Shown piece after piece: positions 52,087 to 64,000 of a DNA stretch of 64,000 bases. The position numbers were made by a program, and so were the translations under genes. Source of the DNA: UBA5186 sp040005095 (GTDB taxonomy: Bacteria; Actinomycetota; Thermoleophilia; Gaiellales; Gaiellaceae); contig JBDTZN010000004.1 of NCBI GenBank assembly GCA_040005095.1, positions 3,176 through 67,175 on the forward strand. Direction: 5' to 3'. Every line of letters starts with the position of its first letter. The first letter of the stretch is position 1. A model generated the notes under the pieces. The model had not been told where the DNA came from. It searched no databases and saw only the letters and a list, made by a program, of their open reading frames with translations.

Positions 52087-53426
52087 CAGCGTTCTTGCAC
52101 GTCGCGCGACTGCTCGGGCTCGGACGTCTCCGGCAGCGCCGAGAAGGCCGTGGTGGGCCGGCCGATGCCCTCATACGCGAAGCCCGCGGCTCGCACCTCG
52201 TCGGGATCGAGCAGGTTGCGCCCGTCGACGATGATCGCGCGACGCATGGCCTCGCGGGTCTCGACGGTCGCGAGCTCGAGGAGCTGCGGCCACTCCGTCA
52301 CGATCACGGCCGCGTCGGCGCCGGTGACCGTCTCGAGCGGCGAATCGCAGAAGGTCACGCCCTGGAGGATGTCGCTGGCGTCGGCGACCGGATCCCACGC
52401 GCGCACCTCAGCGCCCTCGGCGAGCAGCCGCGAGGCAAGCACGATCGAGGGCGCCTCGCGCATGTCGTCGGTGTTCGGCTTGAACGCGAGCCCGAGCAGC
52501 GCGACCGTCTTCCCGCGCAGCGAGCCCAGATGCTTCTTCAGCTTGTTGATCACGCGGCGCTTCTGCAGCTCGTTGACCTCGATGACGGCGTTCAGGAGCT
52601 GGAAGTGGTAGCCGGAGTTCGACGCGAGCTGCTTGAGCGCGAGCGAGTCCTTCGGGAAGCACGAGCCGCCGTAGCCGATTCCCGCGCGCAGGAAGTGCGG
52701 GCCGAGCCGGTGGTCGAGCCCGATGCCCTTGGCGACCTGGGTAACGTCGGCGCCGACAGCCTCGCAGACGTTCGCGATCTCGTTGATGAAGCTGATCCGC
52801 GTCATCAGGAACGCGTTCGAGGCGAGCTTGACCATCTCGGCCGAGGGCACGTCCGAGCGCACGATCGGCGCGTCGATGCCGGCGTGGAGCTGCTCCACGC
52901 GGTCGCCGTCGGCCGGGTTGAACGCTCCCACGACGATCCGATCGGGGTGCAGGAAGTCGCGCACGGCGGTGCCTTCCGCCGTGAACTCAGGATTGGACGC
53001 GTAGCCGACGTGCTCGAGGCCGCGCGTGTCCAGCGCGTGCCGGACCTTCTCGCCGGTGCCGACCGGAACGGTGCTCTTCATGACGACGATCGCGTTGCCG
53101 GCGACCTGCGGCAGCTCGTCGATCACCGTCCAGACGCGGGAGAGGTCGGCGTCTCCGGAGTAGGTCGGGGGTGTGTCGACGGCGATGTAGACGAACTCGG
53201 CGCCCTCGATCGCCTCCGCGACGTCGAGTGTGAACGTGAACCGCTCCGCGTTTCGCTCGAGCAGCTCATCGAGACCGGCCTCGAAGATCGGCACCTTCCC
53301 GGCCCGCAGCGCGTCGATCTTCTCGGGGACGACGTCGCGGATCGCGACGGTGTGACCGAGCTCGGCGAAGCACGCGCCCGTGACGAGCCCGACGTAGCCC
53401 GCGCCGAAGATCGCGATCCTGCTCAT
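52086..53426 (-). CDS. ugd: UDP-glucose 6-dehydrogenase
   Basis: A 446-aa dehydrogenase forming UDP-glucuronate. Motifs: IAIFGAGYVGLVTGACFAE (NAD), VAVDTP-type IAVDTPPTYSG, STVPVGTGEK, the catalytic Cys in GIGYGGSCFPKDSLAL and LLGLAFKPNTDDMREAPS. It overlaps the LCP gene by 4 bp and the nucleotidyltransferase by 1 bp, so the three are tightly coupled. A short acidic tail is added. Confidence 0.96.
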   Translation of the reverse strand: MSRIAIFGAGYVGLVTGACFAELGHTVAIRDVVPEKIDALRAGKVPIFEAGLDELLERNAERFTFTLDVAEAIEGAEFVYIAVDTPPTYSGDADLSRVWTVIDELPQVAGNAIVVMKSTVPVGTGEKVRHALDTRGLEHVGYASNPEFTAEGTAVRDFLHPDRIVVGAFNPADGDRVEQLHAGIDAPIVRSDVPSAEMVKLASNAFLMTRISFINEIANVCEAVGADVTQVAKGIGLDHRLGPHFLRAGIGYGGSCFPKDSLALKQLASNSGYHFQLLNAVIEVNELQKRRVINKLKKHLGSLRGKTVALLGLAFKPNTDDMREAPSIVLASRLLAEGAEVRAWDPVADASDILQGVTFCDSPLETVTGADAAVIVTEWPQLLELATVETREAMRRAIIVDGRNLLDPDEVRAAGFAYEGIGRPTTAFSALPETSEPEQSRDVQER

Positions 53427-55372
53427 TTGGCGGACCCTAGCGGTCTGAGTCCTTTGGCGATCGCAATCATCGTCTCGTTCGAGAGCTTGTTCAGGAGGGT
53501 GTTGGTGACCCAGTACGACGCGTGCTTCTCGCGCAGCGCGATGACGTGGAGGTGTACGCCGTTGAAGTAGAGGTCGAAGCGCCGCCCGCCGCGAACGATC
53601 GTGCGATTCGGCTTGTCGAGCAGAGGCGGATCGGCCCAGTCGGTCTCCTCGATCCCCCAGTAGCCGGCCACGTCGAGACTCGTCTTGTACGTCAGCCGCA
53701 CCGCACGGTGCTTCCCGATCCAGTACGAGCGGACGGGCACCTCGAAATCAGGCCGGGAATGCCCCTCGATCTGCCCCGGGGCCATGAGCGGGAAGCGCAC
53801 CTTCTTCCGCACCTGCTGGAGCAGAGACACGGACGCTCCGGCATCGGAGCGCACGTCCGGCAGCTGGCGCGTCGGCGTCTGATCGCGAGGCGCGGGAGCG
53901 AGCTTGCCGGTGTACGTGGCGCCCACGACGACGATCTCCATCGCCCCGTTCTGCAGGAGCTTGAGCGTGGTGGGGATCGGGCTGACGTCCGCCTGCCCAA
54001 ACAGCATCGCCAGGCGTTTCGCCGCGGGCTGCGCACTCAGCTGGCGGGGATCGAAGTAGACCTTGGTGCGTGCGTAGTCCCAGCTTGGCGCGTTCGCCGA
54101 CGCACCGTTCGCCGGGAGGATGATCGGGTACCCCTTCGCCTGCAGCGCGGCGCCCGCGGTGGTCGCGGAGCCGCTGACGCCGTTCCCGTTCAGCACGAGC
54201 ACCGGAACCGTCGAGGCGCGCGGGCCGGCGGTGGTGAGCCGCGGCTTCTTGCCGAGCGCGACCGCGCCGGCCTTCTCGGGGGCCTGGACATCCGGGTTCA
54301 GGAAGTCCTGCACCGCCGCGTCGATCTCCGACTGGGGCGCCGCGAGCTCGTTCTGGCCGGTCAGGCCGCCGATCGTCGACGTGAAGATGTGGCCCGACGG
54401 AGTCTTGTACGCGGCGAAGCCGTACGACTTGATCGTGTCGAAGTCGACCGTCTTGCCGCCGCCCGCGCCGATCTGGACGTTGTGGTTCCGCGTGATCGCC
54501 CCGACGATGCGCGGGATGGAGAGCGGCAGGAACGAGTGCGAGATCTGCTCCTTCATGGCGCGGACGAAGAGCTGCTGTCGCGCGAGCCGGTAGAGGTCGG
54601 AGTCGGTGTGGCGGAAACGGACGTAGTCGAGCGCGTCGCGGCCGTTCAGCTTCTGGTAGCCGGGCTGCAGATTGATCGTCGCGTAATTGTCATAGCCGGA
54701 GGTGTTGTTGTTGAAGTAGCGCCGGTCGACGTCGACCCAGACCCCGCCCACCTTGTCCACCACCTGCTTGAAGCCCGCGAAGTTGACGGTGATCAGGTAG
54801 TTGACGTCGACCCCGGTGAGGTGCTTGACGGTGTCGAGCGTGCCCGCGGGGCCGCACGCAGAGTAGGCCGCGTTGATGCGATCGAGCACGGGAGCGTGCC
54901 CCGGGCAATAGTTCAGCACCACGAGGTCGCGCGGGAACGACATCATCGAGATGCTGTTCGTCTCGGGATCGGAGCGGATCAGCATGATCGTGTCGGACCT
55001 CGACGTGAGTTCCTTCTCCAGCCCCTTGCGCTTGTCGTAGCCGACGACGAGCGCAATCGTCGGCTTGCCCGCAATCGGGATGCCGAGATGCTTCTGGGCC
55101 TTGATCACGTCGCGCGAGACCGCGCGCAGCGACCCCGGCACCTCGTGCAGCCAGAGGTAGTACCCGCCGGCGAGCGAGACGAAGACGCTCACAATGCCGG
55201 CGAGCAGCCAGAGGAATCCCTTCAGCACGAGCGCCGCGACCCCTCGACTGGACGGCTCCGGCTGCCGGTAGATCGTGATCGCGGGCGAGGTCGGCGGAAG
55301 AACGGCGCGACCGTTGCCGTTTCCGTTCAGCGCGGCACCGCGGCCGATTCCTCTCTTGAGCGTGGTTCGCAT
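53423..55372 (-). CDS. LytR-CpsA-Psr (LCP) family protein with LytR_C domain
   Basis: A 649-aa protein: cytoplasmic N-terminus, one membrane helix (about 48-70), then an LCP domain with SRSDTIMLIRSDPETNSIS, SFPRDLVV, LDRINAAYSACG and DALDYVRFRHTDSDLYRLARQ (catalytic Arg/Asp residues). A LytR_C domain follows (VPVLVLNGNGVSGSA), and a further 150-residue C-terminal domain. LCP enzymes attach glycopolymers to peptidoglycan. First gene of an operon with ugd, a sugar nucleotidyltransferase and a cupin. Confidence 0.93.
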   Translation of the reverse strand: MRTTLKRGIGRGAALNGNGNGRAVLPPTSPAITIYRQPEPSSRGVAALVLKGFLWLLAGIVSVFVSLAGGYYLWLHEVPGSLRAVSRDVIKAQKHLGIPIAGKPTIALVVGYDKRKGLEKELTSRSDTIMLIRSDPETNSISMMSFPRDLVVLNYCPGHAPVLDRINAAYSACGPAGTLDTVKHLTGVDVNYLITVNFAGFKQVVDKVGGVWVDVDRRYFNNNTSGYDNYATINLQPGYQKLNGRDALDYVRFRHTDSDLYRLARQQLFVRAMKEQISHSFLPLSIPRIVGAITRNHNVQIGAGGGKTVDFDTIKSYGFAAYKTPSGHIFTSTIGGLTGQNELAAPQSEIDAAVQDFLNPDVQAPEKAGAVALGKKPRLTTAGPRASTVPVLVLNGNGVSGSATTAGAALQAKGYPIILPANGASANAPSWDYARTKVYFDPRQLSAQPAAKRLAMLFGQADVSPIPTTLKLLQNGAMEIVVVGATYTGKLAPAPRDQTPTRQLPDVRSDAGASVSLLQQVRKKVRFPLMAPGQIEGHSRPDFEVPVRSYWIGKHRAVRLTYKTSLDVAGYWGIEETDWADPPLLDKPNRTIVRGGRRFDLYFNGVHLHVIALREKHASYWVTNTLLNKLSNETMIAIAKGLRPLGSAK

Positions 55373-55381
55373 CAGGACCTG

Positions 55382-55404
55382 AAAAAAGGAGCGCCGTAGG
55401 CGCC
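55382..55404 (-). terminator. metH rho-independent terminator
   Basis: Short stem GGCGCC/GGCGCT with a TAC loop, CC, then six T on the minus strand. It ends only 10 nt before the LCP start codon. Confidence 0.75.
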
Positions 55405-55472
55405 ACCCGCGCCCAAGGATATCCGACGCCCCGGTGGTTCGAAGCCGGGAAGCGTGCTCCTGTTCCTGCGCT

Positions 55473-59126
<3,654 letters not shown>

Positions 59127-59231
59127 GAGGTCGGGAGCCGGGGCTCCGCGGGCTCTTTAGGCGTTTGGTAACCCGGTCGCCAAGCTGCCGTTCAAATTCC
59201 CGGGGATTGTCCCTCAGCTTAGCGAAGCGCT
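59127..59231 (-). promoter_or_regulatory. Structured leader of metH, riboswitch candidate
   Basis: On the minus strand: a short AGCG/CGCT hairpin, then AAGCTG paired with CAGCTT enclosing a GGGA-CAA-TCCC hairpin, then TTGG/CCAA, and a GGAGCC/GGCTCC hairpin. The order suggests a multi-stem RNA. It does not match the SAM-I, SAM-IV, SAH or cobalamin consensus I know, and part may simply end the atpC transcript. Confidence 0.35.
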
Positions 59232-59654
59232 CTAGCCGCCCGCGACGCGGAGCTGGTTTTCCGCATGGGCGATGCGCTGCTCGAGCTGCCAGCGGTCGGC
59301 CTCCGACTCGCCCGCTTCGAGCTTCTCGAGCTCCGCACGGGCTTCCTCGAGCTGCTTCTGGGCGCGCTCGCGGTCGATCTGCTCGACGTCGGCCGCATCG
59401 TCGACGAGGGCGATCGCCCGGTCGAGCTCGACTTTGAAGAACCCGGGGCCGGTCGCGAACTCCTTGACGTCGCCCTGCGTGACGTGCACCCGCGTCGATC
59501 CGGCCTTCAACGTCGCCACCAGCGGGGCGTGCCGCGCGAGCACGCCGATCTCGCCGGCCGCGCCGGGGACGATCATCATCTCGGCCTCGCCCTCGAACGC
59601 CGCTCCCTCCGGCGTCACGAGCGAGACGTCGAACCTGCGGCGCTCGTCCGCCAC
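59232..59654 (-). CDS. atpC: ATP synthase epsilon subunit
   Basis: A 140-aa F1 epsilon: N-terminal beta barrel (VSLVTPEGAAFEGEAEMMIVPGAAGEIGVLARHAPLVATL) and C-terminal helical hairpin rich in Glu, Ala and Arg that can inhibit the rotor. GTG start follows the atpD stop directly. Last gene of the short atpDC unit. Confidence 0.96.
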   Translation of the reverse strand: MADERRRFDVSLVTPEGAAFEGEAEMMIVPGAAGEIGVLARHAPLVATLKAGSTRVHVTQGDVKEFATGPGFFKVELDRAIALVDDAADVEQIDRERAQKQLEEARAELEKLEAGESEADRWQLEQRIAHAENQLRVAGG

Positions 59655-61145
59655 TTAGGCCGGGACGGGTTCCGCGTCGGGCTCGGGCTCGGCGGCGGCC
59701 TCTTCCGGCTTGTCCTCTTCGCCGCCCGACGCGCGCCCCTTCTCGACGGCCTGGTCGATCGTCCCGACCATGTAGAAGGCCTGCTCGGGGAGCTCATCGT
59801 GCTTGCCGTCGATGATCTCCTGGAAGCCGGTGATCGTGTCCTCGAGCCGCACGTACTGGCCAGGAGTGCCGGTGAACTGCTCGGCGACGAAGTTCGGCTG
59901 CGAGAGGAAGCGCTGGATCTTGCGGGCGCGCTGGACGGTCAGCTTGTCCTCGTCGGAGAGCTCGTCGATGCCGAGGATCGCGATGATGTCCTGCAGGTCG
60001 CGGTAGCGCTGGAGGATCTCCTGCACGCGCGTCGCCGTCTCGTAGTGCTCGGCCGAGACGATGCCGGGCTGGAGCGCGCGCGAGGTCGACGTGAGCGGGT
60101 TGACGGCGGGGTAGATCCCCTGCTCCACGATCGCGCGGTCGAGCACCGTCGTCGCGTCGAGATGGGCGAACGTGTTCGCCGGGGCCGGGTCGGTGAGGTC
60201 GTCGGCCGGCACGTAGATGGCCTGGACGGACGTGACCGAGCCGGTGCGCGTCGAGGTGATGCGCTCCTGCAGCTGGCCCATCTCCGTCGCCAGCGTCGGC
60301 TGGTAGCCGACCGCGCTCGGCATGCGGCCAAGCAGCGCGGAGACCTCGGACCCCGCCTGGACGAAGCGGAAGATGTTGTCGATGAAGAGGAGCACGTCCT
60401 GGCCCTGGTCGCGGAAGTACTCGGCCATCGTCAGGCCGGAGAGGCCCACGCGCAGGCGCGCGCCCGGCGGCTCGTTCATCTGGCCGTAGACGAGCGCTGT
60501 CTTGTCGATCACGCCCGACTCCTGCATCTCGAGCCACATGTCGTTGCCCTCGCGGGTGCGCTCGCCGACACCACAGAAGACCGACAGGCCGCCGTGCTCG
60601 CGGGCGACGTTGTGGATCAGCTCCTGAATCAGCACGGTCTTGCCCACACCGGCGCCGCCGAACAGGCCCACCTTGCCGCCCTTGACGTACGGGGCGAGGA
60701 GATCGATCACCTTGATCCCGGTCTCCAGCAACTCGGTCGTCGGGGAGAGCTCCTGGAAGCTCGGCGGCTCACGGTGGATCGGCCAGCGCTCGCCGCCCTC
60801 CGGCAGCTTGTCGCCGAGGTCGATCGTGTCACCGAGCACGTTGAAGATGCGACCCAGCGTCTGCTCGCCCACGGGCACCGAGATCGGCTCGCCCGTGTCG
60901 GCGACCTCGAGCCCGCGCGACAGGCCGTCGGTCGAGTCCATCGCGACAGCGCGGATGCGGTCGTCGCCGAGATGCTGCTGCACCTCCGCAATCAGCGTCG
61001 TTTCCTCGGCGCCGCCCTGGCCGGGAACCTGGATGCTGACGGCGTTGTTGATCTCGGGCAGGCCGCCCGTGAAAACGGCGTCGATGACGACGCCCTTGAT
61101 TTCCACGATCTTGCCGACAGACGTCTTCGAATCAGAGGCGGGCAT
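59655..61145 (-). CDS. atpD: ATP synthase beta subunit
   Basis: A 496-aa catalytic F1 subunit: Walker A GLFGGAGVGKTVLI, catalytic Glu in GVGERTREG, Walker B VLLFIDNIFRF, and ALEHYETATRVQ-type helix. The last 25 or so residues are a Glu/Pro/Ala-rich extension beyond the usual end. AGGAG lies 4 nt before the ATG and TAGACT (61216-61211) may be the promoter. Unusually, atpA and atpG are not upstream; the neighbour is an anti-sigma-like gene 219 bp away. Confidence 0.97.
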   Translation of the reverse strand: MPASDSKTSVGKIVEIKGVVIDAVFTGGLPEINNAVSIQVPGQGGAEETTLIAEVQQHLGDDRIRAVAMDSTDGLSRGLEVADTGEPISVPVGEQTLGRIFNVLGDTIDLGDKLPEGGERWPIHREPPSFQELSPTTELLETGIKVIDLLAPYVKGGKVGLFGGAGVGKTVLIQELIHNVAREHGGLSVFCGVGERTREGNDMWLEMQESGVIDKTALVYGQMNEPPGARLRVGLSGLTMAEYFRDQGQDVLLFIDNIFRFVQAGSEVSALLGRMPSAVGYQPTLATEMGQLQERITSTRTGSVTSVQAIYVPADDLTDPAPANTFAHLDATTVLDRAIVEQGIYPAVNPLTSTSRALQPGIVSAEHYETATRVQEILQRYRDLQDIIAILGIDELSDEDKLTVQRARKIQRFLSQPNFVAEQFTGTPGQYVRLEDTITGFQEIIDGKHDELPEQAFYMVGTIDQAVEKGRASGGEEDKPEEAAAEPEPDAEPVPA

Positions 61146-61364
61146 GGGTCTCCTGGAGCGGTGTTTCGGGGACTGGGCGAGGGACGCGCGTGCGTCGGAA
61201 AAGCGCCGTCAGTCTATCGAAGGGCCCCTGCGACCGACCCAGGTGCCGTCGCACCTCGTTCTCCGCCAGGGCGTCCGCCACACGGGCGGCATGATCGAGG
61301 CTTCAGACGTAGGACGAGATCGGCGAGGCCAGCACAACACCGAGCTTAGCTGCGGCGGTACCGG

Positions 61365-61820
61365 CTAGACGTTGAGGCCGATGCCGCGCTTGATGCCTGG
61401 GCGCATGAGCACGCGCGACTCGTGCAGCAGCTTTTCCTCAGCCGTGGCCTGGCCGGCCGGAGCACGCTGGATGCTCGAGGTATGGCCCGCAGGACTGCGG
61501 AAGAGGTGCGGCTGGGCGAGCGGGCCGAGTCCGAAGACGAACGCGACGGCTGCGGCGGCCGCGAAGGCCGGGGCCACGCGAAGCGCCGACCGGCGGCGCC
61601 GCGGGATGACGACCGGGCGCTCGAGCAGCTCCATCGGCGCGGTGCGCAGAGCCGCTGTCGAAGCAGCGAGGTCGCTGTCGAACGCTGTGCAGCCCGAGCA
61701 CGCAGCGAGGTGCTTGCGCAGCATCGCCCGCTGGAGCTGGGGCAGCTCCCCGTCGACCCGCAGCGAGCTCCACTCGCGCGCACGCTCGCAATTCGTCGCA
61801 AATTTGCTGAAACCGGTCAT
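61365..61820 (-). CDS. Membrane zinc-finger (anti-sigma-like) protein
   Basis: A 151-aa protein with a ZAS-like N-terminus (NCERAREWSSLRVDGELP, then HxxxCxxC in KHLAACSGC), one membrane helix (about residues 85-105) and a short external tail. No sigma factor gene is adjacent, so it would act on a distant ECF factor. GAGGA lies 5 nt before the ATG. Separated by 57 bp from the next gene. Confidence 0.8.
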   Translation of the reverse strand: MTGFSKFATNCERAREWSSLRVDGELPQLQRAMLRKHLAACSGCTAFDSDLAASTAALRTAPMELLERPVVIPRRRRSALRVAPAFAAAAAVAFVFGLGPLAQPHLFRSPAGHTSSIQRAPAGQATAEEKLLHESRVLMRPGIKRGIGLNV

Positions 61821-61877
61821 CTCTTTCCTCTGACGGGGTTGGGCTTCATTAGTTAGCAGGAGCCCCGGTCGTCGAAA

Positions 61878-62245
61878 TTAGAACAACGGATAACGAGTAT
61901 CGGTTGCCGCGCCCAGGATGATGAGCACCAAACCGAGCGCGACGAACACGGCAGACATGTTCAGGCTCTCGCCCACGTCCTCCGCGGTGGCCCAGCGCAG
62001 CATTCGCGTCTGGAACAGCGGTCCGACGAGGCCGACCCCCGGATCGTTGGGCTGCGGCCGCACAGGCCCCCGGTTCGCGACGAAGAAGCCGAAGAGAAGC
62101 AGCACCGAGCCGACGACGTAGAAGCCCACCGACATCGACCGGAGCGCCGAGGAGCCGTTGCCGAACCCCACCGCGACCGAGAGCAGGACCGTGCCGAGCG
62201 AGATCGCGACCAGCAGGCCCGTGAAGCGAACGACCGCGGCCCGAA

Positions 62246-62249
<4 letters not shown>
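61878..62249 (-). CDS. Hypothetical membrane protein
   Basis: A 123-aa protein with three membrane helices (about residues 8-28, 40-58 and 98-116) and a Pro/Gly-rich central loop. The GTG start lies in the stop of the ABC ATPase gene (GTGA), so it is the last gene of that dipeptide transporter operon. Could be an accessory subunit; not recognised. Confidence 0.65.

Positions 62250-64000
<1,751 letters not shown>

Noticed and set aside
59265..61349. 694-codon plus ORF opposite atpD and atpC
   Set aside because: Same cause; the atp genes are well defined on the minus strand.

Overview
The window is high-GC actinobacterial DNA, most likely from the Thermoleophilia (Gaiella/Solirubrobacter-type) lineage. 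The clues are very GC-rich third codon positions, many GTG and TTG starts, frequent ATGA/GTGA/TGATG stop-start overlaps, a DEDDh-exonuclease/GIY-YIG fusion, alpha/beta-hydrolase/adenylate-cyclase fusions, a PspC-based two-component system, and a tryptophan-repeat subtilase. The taxonomic call is an inference from gene content; no marker gene was compared.

Layout. 1-6100: PLP synthase genes pdxS and pdxT with an SDR gene between them, an esterase divergent from pdxS, a DUF1385 membrane protein and an exonuclease. 6188-8270: a secreted S8 peptidase and a CAU tRNA. 8337-16170: metabolic and secreted proteins (YjbQ, GATase, HAD phosphatase, degenerate GGDEF, sulfite-oxidase-like enzyme). 16165-18878: two divergent ECF sigma factors, one with a zinc anti-sigma factor. 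18844-20278: tag and small proteins. 20328-24665: a lower-GC surface module (sulfatase-like membrane enzyme, methyltransferase, two tiny membrane proteins). 25270-27060: a decayed stretch with a truncated reductase and a stop-interrupted cold-shock gene. 28148-32152: tmRNA (ssrA) and smpB flanking a tandem-GNAT and hydrolase-cyclase operon. 32405-35539: PspC/LiaF-like protein, PspC-histidine kinase, response regulator and a GNAT. 35544-43129: RNase R, ftsX, ftsE, prfB (with a programmed frameshift) and secA. 43202-47175: lipoprotein, hypothetical protein, hpf, comF and an intact hydrolase-cyclase. 47185-59126: UDP-glucose pyrophosphorylase, mtnA, ahcY, merR, cupin, nucleotidyltransferase, ugd, LCP ligase and metH. 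59232-61145: atpC and atpD, detached from the rest of the atp operon. 61365-64000: orphan anti-sigma, a membrane protein and two dipeptide ABC ATPases, the last one cut by the window edge.

Functional links. metH, ahcY and mtnA cover methionine regeneration, SAH hydrolysis and MTR-1-P isomerisation. The UDP-glucose pyrophosphorylase, ugd, a sugar nucleotidyltransferase, a sugar-isomerase-type cupin and an LCP transferase together suggest synthesis and wall attachment of a uronic-acid polymer. ssrA and smpB form trans-translation; hpf, prfB and rnr add ribosome and RNA quality control.

The most unusual signals are regulatory. Many genes carry a TAnnnT hexamer 6-7 nt before the start codon, which is the layout of leaderless transcription. 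In at least two divergent pairs (pdxS/esterase and ssrA/GNAT) one near-palindromic -10 appears to fire both ways. Two families of dispersed terminator hairpins have conserved, idiosyncratic architecture (pdxS/ahcY and ssrA/secA). The S8 peptidase ends in 13 tandem pentads centred on Trp that resemble a pentapeptide-repeat fold.
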